Origin: Gemmatimonadota bacterium
Lineage (GTDB): Bacteria; Gemmatimonadota; Gemmatimonadetes; Longimicrobiales; Longimicrobiaceae
NCBI GenBank assembly: GCA_019348475.1
Contig: JAHWJJ010000105.1
Span: forward strand, 1-10,781
Direction of reading: 5' to 3'
Length of the DNA: 10,781 bases
In this document: in pieces, positions 1 to 7,362 of the stretch
Numbering within the stretch: position 1 is the stretch's first letter
How the letters are laid out: every line of letters begins with the position of its first letter
Made by a program: the position numbers and the translations under genes
The notes under the pieces: generated by a model
Told to the model about the DNA's origin: nothing
Database searches by the model: none
Seen by the model: the letters and a program-made list of their open reading frames with translations, nothing else

Positions 1-48
1 GATCGGGTGGACGATGTGCCCCGGCAGCCCCCCGTCGCGCCACCTTGA
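1..48 (+). CDS. Possible C-terminal tail of an upstream gene (partial)
   Basis: Frame 1 is open from the window edge and encodes DRVDDVPRQPPVAPP followed by TGA at 46-48. Its charged then proline-rich composition and mostly G/C third bases would suit the disordered end of a protein that begins outside the window. Only 15 codons are visible, so the product cannot be identified and the reading may be chance. No other frame at the left edge gives a better candidate. Confidence 0.25.
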   Translation, partial: DRVDDVPRQPPVAPP

Positions 49-452
49 TCCCTCTCCATCCCCAAAGTTCGGATCCCGTCCCCTCGCCGGCAGCATCCTC
101 TCCACCACGGGACGCCTCCATCCTGCCGATTCCTCCGGTCCGCCTCCGCCCATCGCACCCGCAGGTCATCCAGCACTGCCCGCCTCTGCCCGGTCATCCG
201 GTGGCGCAAACGGTGGACGTAACGAACTGATACAGACTGTTTTCTTGCGTTTCGCCTGTGGGAAGATTATACGTGCTGTCCCGCGAGCAGCACGCATCGG
301 AACGCTCCGGACAGCGCGTTGCGTGGGGCCGTTTTCACGATTCCCGCCACTCCAGCGAAACGGCTCCGTCGCTCCCGCGGCACCCGCGTTCAGATCGGAT
401 CCTGGAGTCCACGGGTCCGGAGGGCAGTCCCCCACGTTCCCTCGGAGGCTTC
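49..452. other. Non-coding leader region upstream of the multicopper oxidase
   Basis: About 400 bases without a convincing gene. Positions 50-200 are pyrimidine-rich on the plus strand with many CCTCC-like runs, and third-position G/C bias is lost in every frame. Positions 205-275 are clearly more AT-rich than the rest of the window and contain the best promoter candidate. Open frames crossing this stretch run out of phase with, or as extensions of, the oxidase gene and look like by-products of high GC. I see no RNA gene or clear operator here. Confidence 0.5.
245..273 (+). promoter_or_regulatory. Candidate sigma70-like promoter for the multicopper oxidase
   Basis: TTGCGT (245-250) and TATACG (268-273) are separated by 17 nt inside an AT-rich island. 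Each matches the -35/-10 consensus at 4 of 6 positions. Transcription starting near 280 would give a leader of roughly 170 nt before the ATG at 453. This was found by eye only and no operator is recognisable. Confidence 0.35.
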
Positions 453-2387
453 ATGAACACGCATTCCGTTTCCGATCCGCCCACCCCTCCGCGCGTCCCC
501 TCGCGGCGCGCGGCGGCGGGGCGGGCGCTGGCCGCAGGGGCGCTGATGCTGGGCGCCGCCTGCGCGACCGCCGCCTCGTCGACAGACGGCTCGCTGCGCA
601 GCGCCGCGCCCTCCGCGCAGTCCGTGCGCAACCAGCTCTGGGAGCCCCGGCGCGTCGCGAGCGTCAATGGCGTGCTGGACGTGGAGCTGTGGGCGGTCAT
701 GGACTCGCTGGACGTCCCCCTGACCGACAGCACCTCTAGCAAGCAGTACCTGCGGGCGTACCAGCTGTACGCGGCCAACGGCGACACGCTGAACGATCCG
801 CCGCGCTTTCCCGGGCCCACCTTCGTGGTGAACCGCGGCGACTCCGTGCGCATTCTGCTGCGAAACAAGCTGCCGCCGGACGGCTCCGAGAATCAGTGCA
901 TGAACTACCCGGCCGCCAACGCCGGTCTGGACACCATGCAGGGGTGCTTTCACGGGCCCAACTGGACCAACATCCACTATCACGGCTTCCACGTCACCCC
1001 CGACAGCGTGGGCGACGACGTGCTGCTGCTGATCGGGCCCGGGCAGAGCCACCAGTACGCGTTCGGCATCCCCGACAACCAGTCGCCGGGCACGCACTGG
1101 TACCACCCCCACAAGCACGGCTCCGTCGCGATCCAGGTGAGCAACGGGATGTCGGGCGCGTTCATCGTACAGGGGAGCGGCATCGACTCATTGAGCGCGG
1201 GGATGAGGGAGCACCTGATCGCGGTGCAGAAAATCGATTCGGCGGTCAGCCTTCAGGACGCGGGCGCGCTGAACCCGGTCAACACCATCAACGGCCAGAT
1301 CACGCCCGTCATCGTGATGCGCCCCAACGAGGTGCAGCGGTGGCGCGTGGTGAACGAGAACATCACGCGCACGGCCAACTTCCAGATCGGGTTCATCAAC
1401 GAGGCGGGGAAGAACGAGCCCACCATGTACGACATCGCGCGCGACGGCGTGTCGTACGCCCCGGCCAACTACAATCTGGGCTCGCCCGACACGCTGATGC
1501 TGATGGCGCCCGGCAACCGGCTGGACGTGTGGGTAAAGGCGCCGCCGGAGCCCGGCATCTATCACCTGGCCGCGGCGACGGTGGCGCTTCCCGCGCGCGG
1601 GTTCTCGCGCCAGCAGGACGAGATGGCGCGCGCCCAGCGCATCGACCCGGGCGCCCTGACCGCCTCCCCCACCGTGACCTCTACCCCGAAGGACACACTG
1701 TTCTACGTGCAGGTGGTGGATGACGGCACGCCGCCGGGCGTGACCTCGTTCCCCGCCAGCCTGCCGCCCCTGCCGCCGTTCCTGGCCAACCTTCCCGGCG
1801 TGCTGGACTCGTTCGATCCCGACACGGTGCCGCTGATCGTGTTCAAGGATTCCGTCCCCCCGTCGGGGCGCAGCGTCGCCAACCCGTCGCAGTTCTGGCT
1901 GGGCACGGCCACGCACCCCAACATGCGCTTCAACGACACCATCGTCTACGTGCCGCAGACGGCGTCGGGGACGCCCAAACCGATGGTGCTGGGGGGCAGG
2001 CAGACGTGGATCGTCGCCAACTACGGGACCACGACCAACCACCCGTTCCACATCCACATCAACCCGTTCCAGGTGGCGCGGGTGGTGTTCCCGCGGGGCG
2101 CGCGTGACCCCAACGCGGCGCTGTACGAGGCCCTGAACAACGCCGCGAGCGCCGGGTTCCCGATCTGGCTGGACGTGCTGGCGCTGCCGCTGCCGCAGGC
2201 GGACAGCACGGGCCGCGTGCAGCCGGGCTACATCGTGATCCGCCAGGAATACGCGGATTTCTCGGGGCAGTACGTGATGCACTGCCACATCCTGGGCCAC
2301 GAGGAGCGCGGGATGATGCAGCTGCTGCAGGTGAACCGGCCGGGCGACCCATCCCCCGGCGCCGCGGGCCACGCGCATCACCACTGA
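453..2387 (+). CDS. Secreted three-domain multicopper oxidase (laccase-like)
   Basis: Predicted 644-residue copper oxidase that couples one-electron oxidation of a substrate (phenolics or metal ions) to reduction of O2 to water outside the cytoplasm. All four copper-ligand motifs are present: HYHGFH at 175-180, HWYHPHKH at 215-222, HPFHIH at 530-535 and HCHILGHEERGM at 610-621. The type 1 site is Cys611, His616 and probably axial Met621. The ATG at 453 was chosen because GGAGG lies 4 nt upstream and a signal-like N-terminus follows: Arg18-Arg19, an Ala-rich hydrophobic stretch, then Cys37. The frame stays open further upstream, but that part lacks coding character. The double arginine suggests Tat export, though the motif is degenerate; Cys37 could be lipidated, but its lipobox (GAAC) is weak. 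The C-terminus ends in GHAHHH, a natural His-rich tail. The true substrate cannot be told from sequence. It is convergent to modABC and probably unrelated to it. Confidence 0.95.
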   Translation: MNTHSVSDPPTPPRVPSRRAAAGRALAAGALMLGAACATAASSTDGSLRSAAPSAQSVRNQLWEPRRVASVNGVLDVELWAVMDSLDVPLTDSTSSKQYLRAYQLYAANGDTLNDPPRFPGPTFVVNRGDSVRILLRNKLPPDGSENQCMNYPAANAGLDTMQGCFHGPNWTNIHYHGFHVTPDSVGDDVLLLIGPGQSHQYAFGIPDNQSPGTHWYHPHKHGSVAIQVSNGMSGAFIVQGSGIDSLSAGMREHLIAVQKIDSAVSLQDAGALNPVNTINGQITPVIVMRPNEVQRWRVVNENITRTANFQIGFINEAGKNEPTMYDIARDGVSYAPANYNLGSPDTLMLMAPGNRLDVWVKAPPEPGIYHLAAATVALPARGFSRQQDEMARAQRIDPGALTASPTVTSTPKDTLFYVQVVDDGTPPGVTSFPASLPPLPPFLANLPGVLDSFDPDTVPLIVFKDSVPPSGRSVANPSQFWLGTATHPNMRFNDTIVYVPQTASGTPKPMVLGGRQTWIVANYGTTTNHPFHIHINPFQVARVVFPRGARDPNAALYEALNNAASAGFPIWLDVLALPLPQADSTGRVQPGYIVIRQEYADFSGQYVMHCHILGHEERGMMQLLQVNRPGDPSPGAAGHAHHH

Positions 2388-2416
2388 TCTTTCGCGTCTC
2401 GCGGGGGCCAAACGAA

Positions 2417-2445
2417 CCGCTCGGGAGCAGGTTGCTCCCGGGCGG
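2417..2445 (+). terminator. Hairpin terminator after the multicopper oxidase
   Basis: CCGCTCGGGAGCA (2417-2429) pairs with TGCTCCCGGGCGG (2433-2445) over 13 bp with one G-T wobble and a GGT loop, 29 nt after the stop codon. There is no run of T after it, so it is an imperfect intrinsic terminator. Its placement between convergent genes supports a termination role. Confidence 0.55.
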
Positions 2446-2454
2446 TCGTCGGTC

Positions 2455-2472
2455 AGTGCGTGAGTGCGTGAG
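2455..2472. repeat. Short tandem repeat, 8-nt unit AGTGCGTG
   Basis: Two full copies of AGTGCGTG (2455-2462 and 2463-2470) and the first two bases of a third, lying between the convergent multicopper oxidase and modC genes. No function is evident. It may be an intergenic simple repeat that recurs elsewhere in the genome. Confidence 0.5.
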
Positions 2473-2481
2473 CCATCGGCT

Positions 2482-2499
2482 GATCGGTTGGCCCCGATC
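2482..2499 (-). terminator. Possible hairpin ending the modABC transcript
   Basis: GATCGG (2482-2487) and CCGATC (2494-2499) form a 6-bp stem with a 6-nt loop, about 100 nt downstream of the modC stop on the minus strand and just past the 17-codon ORF. There is no T-tract, so this is a weak call based on position. Confidence 0.25.
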
Positions 2500-2506
2500 G
2501 AGGAAT

Positions 2507-2560
2507 CTACTCGCCCGATCTGGTGGTCTGGTTCCGCACGTTGAACTGCACGCTCCCCAT
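2507..2560 (-). CDS. Possible 17-codon ORF downstream of modC
   Basis: ATG at 2560 opens a 17-residue frame, MGSVQFNVRNQTTRSGE, ending in TAG at 2507. The purine-rich AAGGGGG lies 8 nt upstream as a plausible ribosome binding site. Fifteen of the 16 codons after ATG end in G or C, the same bias as the real genes here. It starts 38 nt after the modC stop, in the same direction, so it could be the last cistron of the mod operon. I do not recognise the peptide. A peptide this short could also be chance. Confidence 0.3.
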   Translation of the reverse strand: MGSVQFNVRNQTTRSGE

Positions 2561-2598
2561 TCCTTTTTCCCCCTTCCGGATCAGCCGGCCGGCGGCGG

Positions 2599-3714
2599 CT
2601 AGGCCCCGGAGGGATCCTCGTACAGCGTGACGGCGGTGGTCTTGATCAGGAGAAAGAGTTCGGTGCCGGGCACCAGGTGCAGCTCGCTGGTTGCGTCCGC
2701 CGTCACCTCGGCGACGACGGGCGGGGTGTCTGGCGCCACGCGCGCGGTCACCAGGCACACGGCGCCTACGCGCTGCACCTGCTCCACCCGCGCGGGGACG
2801 GCGTTGCGCGCGGAAAGCCCGGGGGGGTGCTCCAGCCCCAGCACGATCTCGTCCGCGGGGATGCTCAGCAGCAGCGGGCTTCCCGCCGGCAGGGTGGAGC
2901 GCGGGACGGTGAGAGCCGGGCCCTCCGCGCCGTGGCCCAGCGTGACGCGGCTGGTCTCCGGGCCGCTCTCGATGACGCGGGCCGGGAGCATGTTCTCGAA
3001 CCCCTCGTGCTCCGCCAGCGGAAACACCTCCGGGCGCGTGAGCACCGCCCGCGGCTCGCCCCGCGCGATGATGCGCCCCTCGCGCAGCACGATCAGGTCC
3101 TCGCACAGCGCCTGCACCTCCACCGGGTTGTGCGAGACCAGCAGGATGGGGAGCGAGAACTCCGCCTGGACCCGGTGGAGAAACGGCAGCACCTTGCGCC
3201 GCAGCCCCGCGTCCAGCGACGCCAGCGGCTCGTCCAGCAGCAGCAGGCGCGGCCCCGAGCACAGCGCCCGCCCCAGCGCCACCCGCTGGCGCTCTCCACC
3301 GGAGAGCGTGGTGACGGGCCGGCGGAGGAGCGGCGCCAGGTCAAGCACCCGCACCACCGTCTCCAGCGTCCCCTCCACCTGGTTTTCGCCGCGCAGGGCG
3401 CGCCCGCGGCCGGCGTTCAGGTTGCCGAGCACGTCCAGGTGGGGAAAGAGCAGGCTGTCCTGCGGCACGTAGCCGACGTGGCGCCGCTCCGGCGGCACCC
3501 GCAGCCGCCGCTCCGAATCCAGCCACTCCGCCGCGCCCAGCCGGATGCGCCCCCGCGCCCCGCGCCGCAGCCCCGCAACCGCCTCCAGCAGCGTCGTCTT
3601 TCCCGACCCCGACACGCCGAACACCCCCGTCACCCGGTGCGTCGTCTCGAACTCGACGTCCAGGTCGAAGCGGTCCAGCGGCAGACGCACCTGAACGTGC
3701 AGCGGCGGGTTCAT
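2599..3714 (-). CDS. modC: Molybdate ABC transporter ATP-binding protein ModC
   Basis: 371-residue ATPase that powers molybdate (or tungstate) import through ModB. The nucleotide-binding domain shows Walker [10 protein letters not shown] (33-41), the Q-loop VPQD (83-86), signature LSGGERQR (137-144), Walker B LLLLDEP (157-163) with the D-loop ASLD, and the switch histidine in SHN (His195). The C-terminal third (about 295-365) reads as a TOBE/Mop-type domain that in ModC proteins binds oxyanion and regulates transport. The ATG at 3714 overlaps the modB stop as ATGA, so translation is probably coupled; there is no good Shine-Dalgarno of its own. Length is normal for ModC. Sulfate or Fe transporter ATPases are similar in the first domain, but the ModA and ModB neighbours and the Mop-like domain settle the assignment. 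Confidence 0.93.
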   Translation of the reverse strand: MNPPLHVQVRLPLDRFDLDVEFETTHRVTGVFGVSGSGKTTLLEAVAGLRRGARGRIRLGAAEWLDSERRLRVPPERRHVGYVPQDSLLFPHLDVLGNLNAGRGRALRGENQVEGTLETVVRVLDLAPLLRRPVTTLSGGERQRVALGRALCSGPRLLLLDEPLASLDAGLRRKVLPFLHRVQAEFSLPILLVSHNPVEVQALCEDLIVLREGRIIARGEPRAVLTRPEVFPLAEHEGFENMLPARVIESGPETSRVTLGHGAEGPALTVPRSTLPAGSPLLLSIPADEIVLGLEHPPGLSARNAVPARVEQVQRVGAVCLVTARVAPDTPPVVAEVTADATSELHLVPGTELFLLIKTTAVTLYEDPSGA

Positions 3715-4391
3715 CGGCGCGCGGCGGCGGCGGCGTGCTTCTGCGACAGCGCTTCGCTCGCGTACACGGCCGCGAACCCCGCCACCAGCGCGATCACCAG
3801 CAGCACGTTCGCCTCGCTCTCGCGCCCGGCCTGCTGCGCGCTGAAGATGGCGGTCGCCAGCGTCTGCGTGCGGCCGGGGATGTTGCCGGCCAGGATGATG
3901 GTCGCCCCAAACTCGCCCACCGCGCGGGTGAAGCCCAGGATCAGCGCCGCCATCAGGCCGCGCCGGGCCATCGGCAGGGTGTAGCGGAGGAAGGTGGCGG
4001 CGCGGCCGTGGCCCAGGGTGCGCGCCATGTCCTCGTAGCGCGGGTCCACCGCCTCGAAGCTCACCCGCGCCGTCCGCACCACCAGCGGCGTCGCCATCAC
4101 CGCGCAGGCGATGACGACCGCTTTCCAGCTGAGGATCACGTCCAGGTCGATGCCCAGCGTGTCGCGCCCCAGCGGCCCGTCCACGGCGAACGTCCGCAGC
4201 AGCAGGTAGCCCACGGCTGTCGGGGGGAGGACGAGGGGGAGGGAGAAGAGGGTGGAGACGACGCGCTTGCCCCGGAAGTCGCGCCGCGCCAGGACGTACG
4301 CCACCAGCGTCCCCGGCACCATCACCAGCGCGGTCGCCAGCCCGGCCCAGAGCAGGGTGTTGCGCAGCACCTCCCACGCGGCGTGGCTCAC
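3711..4391 (-). CDS. modB: Molybdate ABC transporter permease ModB
   Basis: 226-residue inner-membrane permease of the molybdate importer. About five hydrophobic segments are visible (near 10-32, 45-67, 88-107, 143-167 and 196-212). The EAA-type coupling loop that contacts ModC lies at about 120-140 ([15 protein letters not shown]). The following stretch [18 protein letters not shown] (153-170) is highly typical of ModB. The GTG at 4391 was chosen because it overlaps the modA stop in a GTGA and places a normal ModB N-terminus ([17 protein letters not shown]) at the start. Frames extending further upstream lie inside modA and have no membrane character. At the other end it overlaps modC by 4 nt, so modA-modB-modC are one translationally linked operon. 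Confidence 0.93.
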   Translation of the reverse strand: MSHAAWEVLRNTLLWAGLATALVMVPGTLVAYVLARRDFRGKRVVSTLFSLPLVLPPTAVGYLLLRTFAVDGPLGRDTLGIDLDVILSWKAVVIACAVMATPLVVRTARVSFEAVDPRYEDMARTLGHGRAATFLRYTLPMARRGLMAALILGFTRAVGEFGATIILAGNIPGRTQTLATAIFSAQQAGRESEANVLLVIALVAGFAAVYASEALSQKHAAAAARR

Positions 4392-5185
4392 GGCGCGGCG
4401 GGGGAGAGCGGGTCGAAGCCGTGCCTGCGGAACACCTCCGCCCCGCGCGGTCCGGCCAGGTAGTCGTAGAACCGCGCGGCGTTCTCCGGCGCCCGCCCCT
4501 CCGCCAGCCGCGCGACCACGAAGCGGATACGCGGGCCGCGCCGCACCTCGTGCAGCACGCGCGTGCGTCCGGCGAACGTTCTCTGGTCGGTCTTGTAGAC
4601 GATGCCGATCACCCGCGGGTCCGCCAGCACAAGGCCCAGCGCGGCGCGCACGTCGGGCGCGGGGGCCACGCGGGCCTGCACCAGCTCCCACAGCGGCATC
4701 TCGTCGCACGCCACCGACCACAGCCACTCGCGGGCGTACGTGCCCGCGGGCACGGCCTCGGGATCACCGATGGCCAGGTTGCGGAACGGGAGCCTCGCCA
4801 GCGCGCAGGGACCGTCCATGGTGGACGTGTCGCGCGCGTTCGCCACGACGACCAGCGTGTTGGACAGCAGGTCGCGGCGCGTCCCTTCCACCACGCGTCC
4901 GGCGCGCTGCACCGTGTCCATCCAGGCCTGGCTGGCGCTGAGGAACAGGTCGGGGCCGCGGGTCGCCATGATCTGGTGCGCCAGGTCGTTGCTCCCCGCG
5001 AAGTTGAACACCACGCGCACGCCCGTCTCCTGGTGAAAGCTCGCGCCCAGCTCCTGCAGCGCCTCGCGCAGGCTGGCCGCCGCGAAGACGAGCACTTCGG
5101 CGCGGCGTTCCGGTTCCGGCCTGCAGCCGCCGGCGAGCGCAGCGGCCAGGAGCGCCGCGATCAGGAGCGGTCGGGAGCGGATCAT
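4388..5185 (-). CDS. modA: Molybdate-binding periplasmic (lipo)protein ModA
   Basis: 265-residue substrate-binding component that delivers molybdate (possibly tungstate) to ModBC. The N-terminus [21 protein letters not shown] is a lipoprotein-style signal with Cys21 as the likely acylated residue. Family motifs follow: [10 protein letters not shown] (34-43), [13 protein letters not shown] (60-72), [15 protein letters not shown] (141-155) and GIVYKTD (194-200). By comparison with E. coli ModA, Ser38, Ser65 and Tyr197 would be oxyanion ligands. Two other cysteines (127 and 160) could form a disulfide. The ATG at 5185 is the only start giving a proper signal peptide; no clear Shine-Dalgarno is seen. 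It is the first gene of modABC, 354 nt downstream of the storage/efflux operon on the same strand. Confidence 0.93.
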   Translation of the reverse strand: MIRSRPLLIAALLAAALAGGCRPEPERRAEVLVFAAASLREALQELGASFHQETGVRVVFNFAGSNDLAHQIMATRGPDLFLSASQAWMDTVQRAGRVVEGTRRDLLSNTLVVVANARDTSTMDGPCALARLPFRNLAIGDPEAVPAGTYAREWLWSVACDEMPLWELVQARVAPAPDVRAALGLVLADPRVIGIVYKTDQRTFAGRTRVLHEVRRGPRIRFVVARLAEGRAPENAARFYDYLAGPRGAEVFRRHGFDPLSPAAP

Positions 5186-5265
5186 CGATGAGCCAGTCGC
5201 GTAGCCGTTGTCGCGTGGCGGGTTTCGGGATCGCGATGCAGTTCGCGTCTCAGCCCCCCCGACCA

Positions 5266-5522
5266 GTCATCCTGAGGGAGGCGCCGCGCGGCCCCTGCGG
5301 ACGCCCCGAACCATGGCGCCGACCGAAGGACCTTCTCTCCAATGCGCTTAGCCCGACGCGTGTCACGATGCCGGCGCAGTTCGCGTGCGGGATGGAGCCG
5401 CCGTTCAACCTCCCCCAGGGTTTTTTGGGGGACGTGCGAGCCTGAGCGAGCGGAGGGGGCGCGGCACGGATCCGGCCATACCTGCTGAAACTCTCCGCGC
5501 AGCGGGCGGGCCTCAGGATGAC
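5266..5522. repeat. Intergenic element with 12-bp perfect inverted ends
   Basis: GTCATCCTGAGG at 5266-5277 is exactly inverted at 5511-5522 (CCTCAGGATGAC), bounding 257 bp without a gene. Inside are two GGCGCC sites near the left end and a hairpin at 5411-5432. The GTCATCCTGAG motif recalls dispersed intergenic repeats I know from Longimicrobium-like and other GC-rich genomes. No target-site duplication was seen. It could be a MITE-like element or two copies of a REP-type motif facing each other. Confidence 0.5.
5411..5432. repeat. Hairpin TCCCCCA/TGGGGGA inside the intergenic element
   Basis: TCCCCCA (5411-5417) and TGGGGGA (5426-5432) form a 7-bp stem with an 8-nt loop, GGGTTTTT. Such C-run/G-run hairpins often belong to dispersed repeats. 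It might also act as a weak transcription barrier between the permease gene and modA. No T-tract follows the stem on either strand. Confidence 0.4.
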
Positions 5523-5539
5523 ACGTTCTCGATCACCCT

Positions 5540-6313
5540 TCAATCCTCCGCTGCCTGCTCCATCGCGTGCCGCGCGGCGGCGAAGCAGAAGACGGCCAGC
5601 AGCAACAGCGGCACCAGCAGCCGCGCCGTGTCCGGCATCCGCCCGAAGAGCAGCGAGGTGCGCAGCGCGTCGGAGAGCAGGGTGAGCGGGTTCCAGCGCG
5701 CCACCCCCGCCAGCCACTCCGGCATCTGCCGCGCCGGCACCAGCGCCGTGCTGGTGAACAGCAGCGGCATGTTCAGCACGTGGACGAACACGGCCATGCT
5801 CTCCTGCGCCCGCGTCCGCAGCGCGATCCAGCACGATAGGCTGGCATACGCCGCCGCGAACGCCGCCACTCCAAGCCCGGAGACGAATACCGCCCCCCAA
5901 TCGATCCACAGCCGCGCCCCCAGGGCCGCGCCCAGAAGGCCGACCACGAACGCCTGCGCCAGCAGCCGCGAAACGTCCGCCGCCAGCTTGCCTGCCAGCA
6001 TCCACCCGGCATACGGCGTCGCGCGCGCCATCCGCTGCGCGAACCCCATCTGCAGGTCGCGAACGAGCTCGATCCCCGCCTGCGACGCCCCGAACAGCAC
6101 CGTCATCGCGCAGACGCCGGGGAGCAGAAACTCCAGGTACGAGAGCCGCGCGTACGCGCCCTCCAGCGCGAACCGCTGAAACAGGAAGCCGAAGATCAGC
6201 ATCCAGAACAGCGGCTGGATAAAGCTGAACGTCAGCGGCACCGGGCGCCGCAGCGTCTTGAGCCAGCTTCGCCGCGCCGTCTCGCGCAGCACGTGCATGG
6301 GCGCCGCGTTCAC
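5540..6313 (-). CDS. ABC-2 family transporter permease
   Basis: 257-residue membrane subunit that should pair with the ATPase encoded just upstream. It has about six hydrophobic segments (near 27-46, 60-82, 104-126, 135-157, 166-186 and 225-245) in the ABC-2/DrrB pattern, and the family stretch RWNPLTLLSDALR before the last one. The GTG at 6313 is preferred: it overlaps the ATPase stop as GTGA and has GGGAGG (6319-6324) 5 nt upstream. An ATG five codons in (6298) has no Shine-Dalgarno. ABC-2 permeases usually export drugs, polysaccharides or lipids, or act in resistance. The substrate here is unknown; operon position beside molybdenum storage genes hints at an oxyanion- or metal-linked role, but that is inference. 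Confidence 0.87.
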   Translation of the reverse strand: MNAAPMHVLRETARRSWLKTLRRPVPLTFSFIQPLFWMLIFGFLFQRFALEGAYARLSYLEFLLPGVCAMTVLFGASQAGIELVRDLQMGFAQRMARATPYAGWMLAGKLAADVSRLLAQAFVVGLLGAALGARLWIDWGAVFVSGLGVAAFAAAYASLSCWIALRTRAQESMAVFVHVLNMPLLFTSTALVPARQMPEWLAGVARWNPLTLLSDALRTSLLFGRMPDTARLLVPLLLLAVFCFAAARHAMEQAAED

Positions 6314-7362
6314 GCACGCCTCCCGCGTCCTCCACCGCCTCCGCCTCCCGCGCCGGCTCCGCCGCCGCCGCGCCCCCCCCCGCGGTCCGCCTCGTCCCAC
6401 GGGCTCCCCGTCAGGCGGAAGAAGGCGCCGGCGAGGTCGGGATCGTGGTGTTCATAGCCGCGCACCGTGTGCCCGGCGGAGGCCAGGACGTCCAGCAGCG
6501 GATCCGCGCCTTGCGGGCTCTCGTCGCGCCACACCATCACCGTCCCCCCGCTCACGCCCACCTCCCGCACCCCCGGCAGCCGGGCCAGCAGCGGCCCCAC
6601 CCCGTCCTCCGCCGACGCATCGCGCGCGAGGGTGAACGCCGTGCGCGCGCCGGCGTGCGCCGCCACCAGCGCGGCGGGGGCGTCCGCGGCCAGCAGGCGG
6701 CCCTGGTGCAGCAGGAGAGCGAGGTCGCAGTGCGCCGCCACGTCCGCCAGGTCGTGCGTGGCGACCAGCGCCGTGCGTCCTTCGCCGGAATCCCGGTATT
6801 CGGCCAGGTGGCGCCAGAGGTCGCGGCGGCCGTCGGGATCCAGGCCGGCCGCGGGCTCGTCCAGCATCAGCAGGTCGGGGGCGTGCAGCGTGGCCAGCGC
6901 CAGGTGCAGCCGCTGGCGCTGTCCGCCCGACCACGTGCCCACCGGGCGCTCCGCGAACGCCCGCAGTCCGGACCGGTCCGCCACGTACGACAGGCACGCC
7001 TCGCGCTCCCCGCGCGGCAGGCCCTGCAGCGCGTGGAACAGGCGCAGCGTCTCCCACCCCGTCATCTCCGGGTCCAGCGCCGCGTCCTGCCCCGCGTACG
7101 CCATCCGGGCGCGCAGCGAGGAGCGATGGCGGCGCGGGTCCATCCCCAGAACCTGCACCGTCCCCGCGTCCGGGGCCATGATCCCGGCCAGGATGCGGAG
7201 CAGCGTGCTTTTTCCCGACCCGTTGGCGCCGATGATCCCCACCAGCACGCCGCCTGGGATGGCGACGTCGATGCCGTCCAGCGCGCGGACGGCTCCGAAC
7301 GCCTTCGCCACCCCCGCGAGCCGGACGGCCGCGTCAGTCGGCGTAGACGATGGTGCCTGCAT
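6310..7362 (-). CDS. ABC transporter ATP-binding protein (CcmA/DrrA-like)
   Basis: 350-residue ATPase partner of the downstream ABC-2 permease. Motifs in order are Walker A GANGSGKST (45-53), Q-loop Gln92, signature WSGGQRQR (144-151, Trp replacing the usual Leu), Walker B LLMLDEP (164-170) and the switch histidine THD (His203). Residues about 220-320 form an accessory C-terminal region as in DrrA-type proteins. The last 25 or so residues are almost only Gly, Arg and Ala and include a run of nine G bases in the DNA. The ATG at 7362 has GGAGA just upstream and overlaps the storage-subunit gene by 29 nt, which puts the transporter in the same operon. It is an exporter-type ATPase, distinct from ModC. 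Confidence 0.9.
   Translation of the reverse strand: MQAPSSTPTDAAVRLAGVAKAFGAVRALDGIDVAIPGGVLVGIIGANGSGKSTLLRILAGIMAPDAGTVQVLGMDPRRHRSSLRARMAYAGQDAALDPEMTGWETLRLFHALQGLPRGEREACLSYVADRSGLRAFAERPVGTWSGGQRQRLHLALATLHAPDLLMLDEPAAGLDPDGRRDLWRHLAEYRDSGEGRTALVATHDLADVAAHCDLALLLHQGRLLAADAPAALVAAHAGARTAFTLARDASAEDGVGPLLARLPGVREVGVSGGTVMVWRDESPQGADPLLDVLASAGHTVRGYEHHDPDLAGAFFRLTGSPWDEADRGGGRGGGGAGAGGGGGGGRGRRA
6319..6324 (-). promoter_or_regulatory. Shine-Dalgarno GGGAGG deciding the permease start
   Basis: GGGAGG sits 5 nt before the GTG at 6313, inside the coding end of the ATPase gene. This favours GTG 6313 over ATG 6298 as the permease start and points to coupled translation across the GTGA overlap. 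Confidence 0.6.

Larger units (their letters stand above)
5186..5539. other. Intergenic region between the storage operon and modA
   Basis: 354 bases between the permease stop and the modA start. It holds the inverted-end element at 5266-5522, a poly-C run at about 5254-5260 and no convincing gene. An open frame at 5188-5445 on the plus strand has low-complexity, repeat-derived sequence and is not accepted. No palindromic ModE-type box and no molybdenum cofactor riboswitch fold was recognised, and no good -35/-10 pair for modA was found by eye. It is unclear whether modABC has its own promoter or is read through from the upstream operon. Confidence 0.5.

Noticed and set aside
14..739. Plus-strand open frame at the left side overlapping the oxidase start
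   Set aside because: Pro/Ser/Arg-rich translation with no domain, out of frame with the multicopper oxidase, and no ribosome binding site at its start.
1188..2411. Long minus-strand open frame inside the multicopper oxidase
   Set aside because: Arg/His/Val-rich shadow of the oxidase gene, whose copper motifs prove the plus frame.
2677..3984. Plus-strand open frame antisense to modC and modB
   Set aside because: Opposite-strand image of genes with intact Walker and permease motifs; no domain in its translation.
5188..5445. Plus-strand open frame of 85 codons between the permease and modA genes
   Set aside because: It runs through the inverted-end repeat element, has no ribosome site, and looks repeat-derived.
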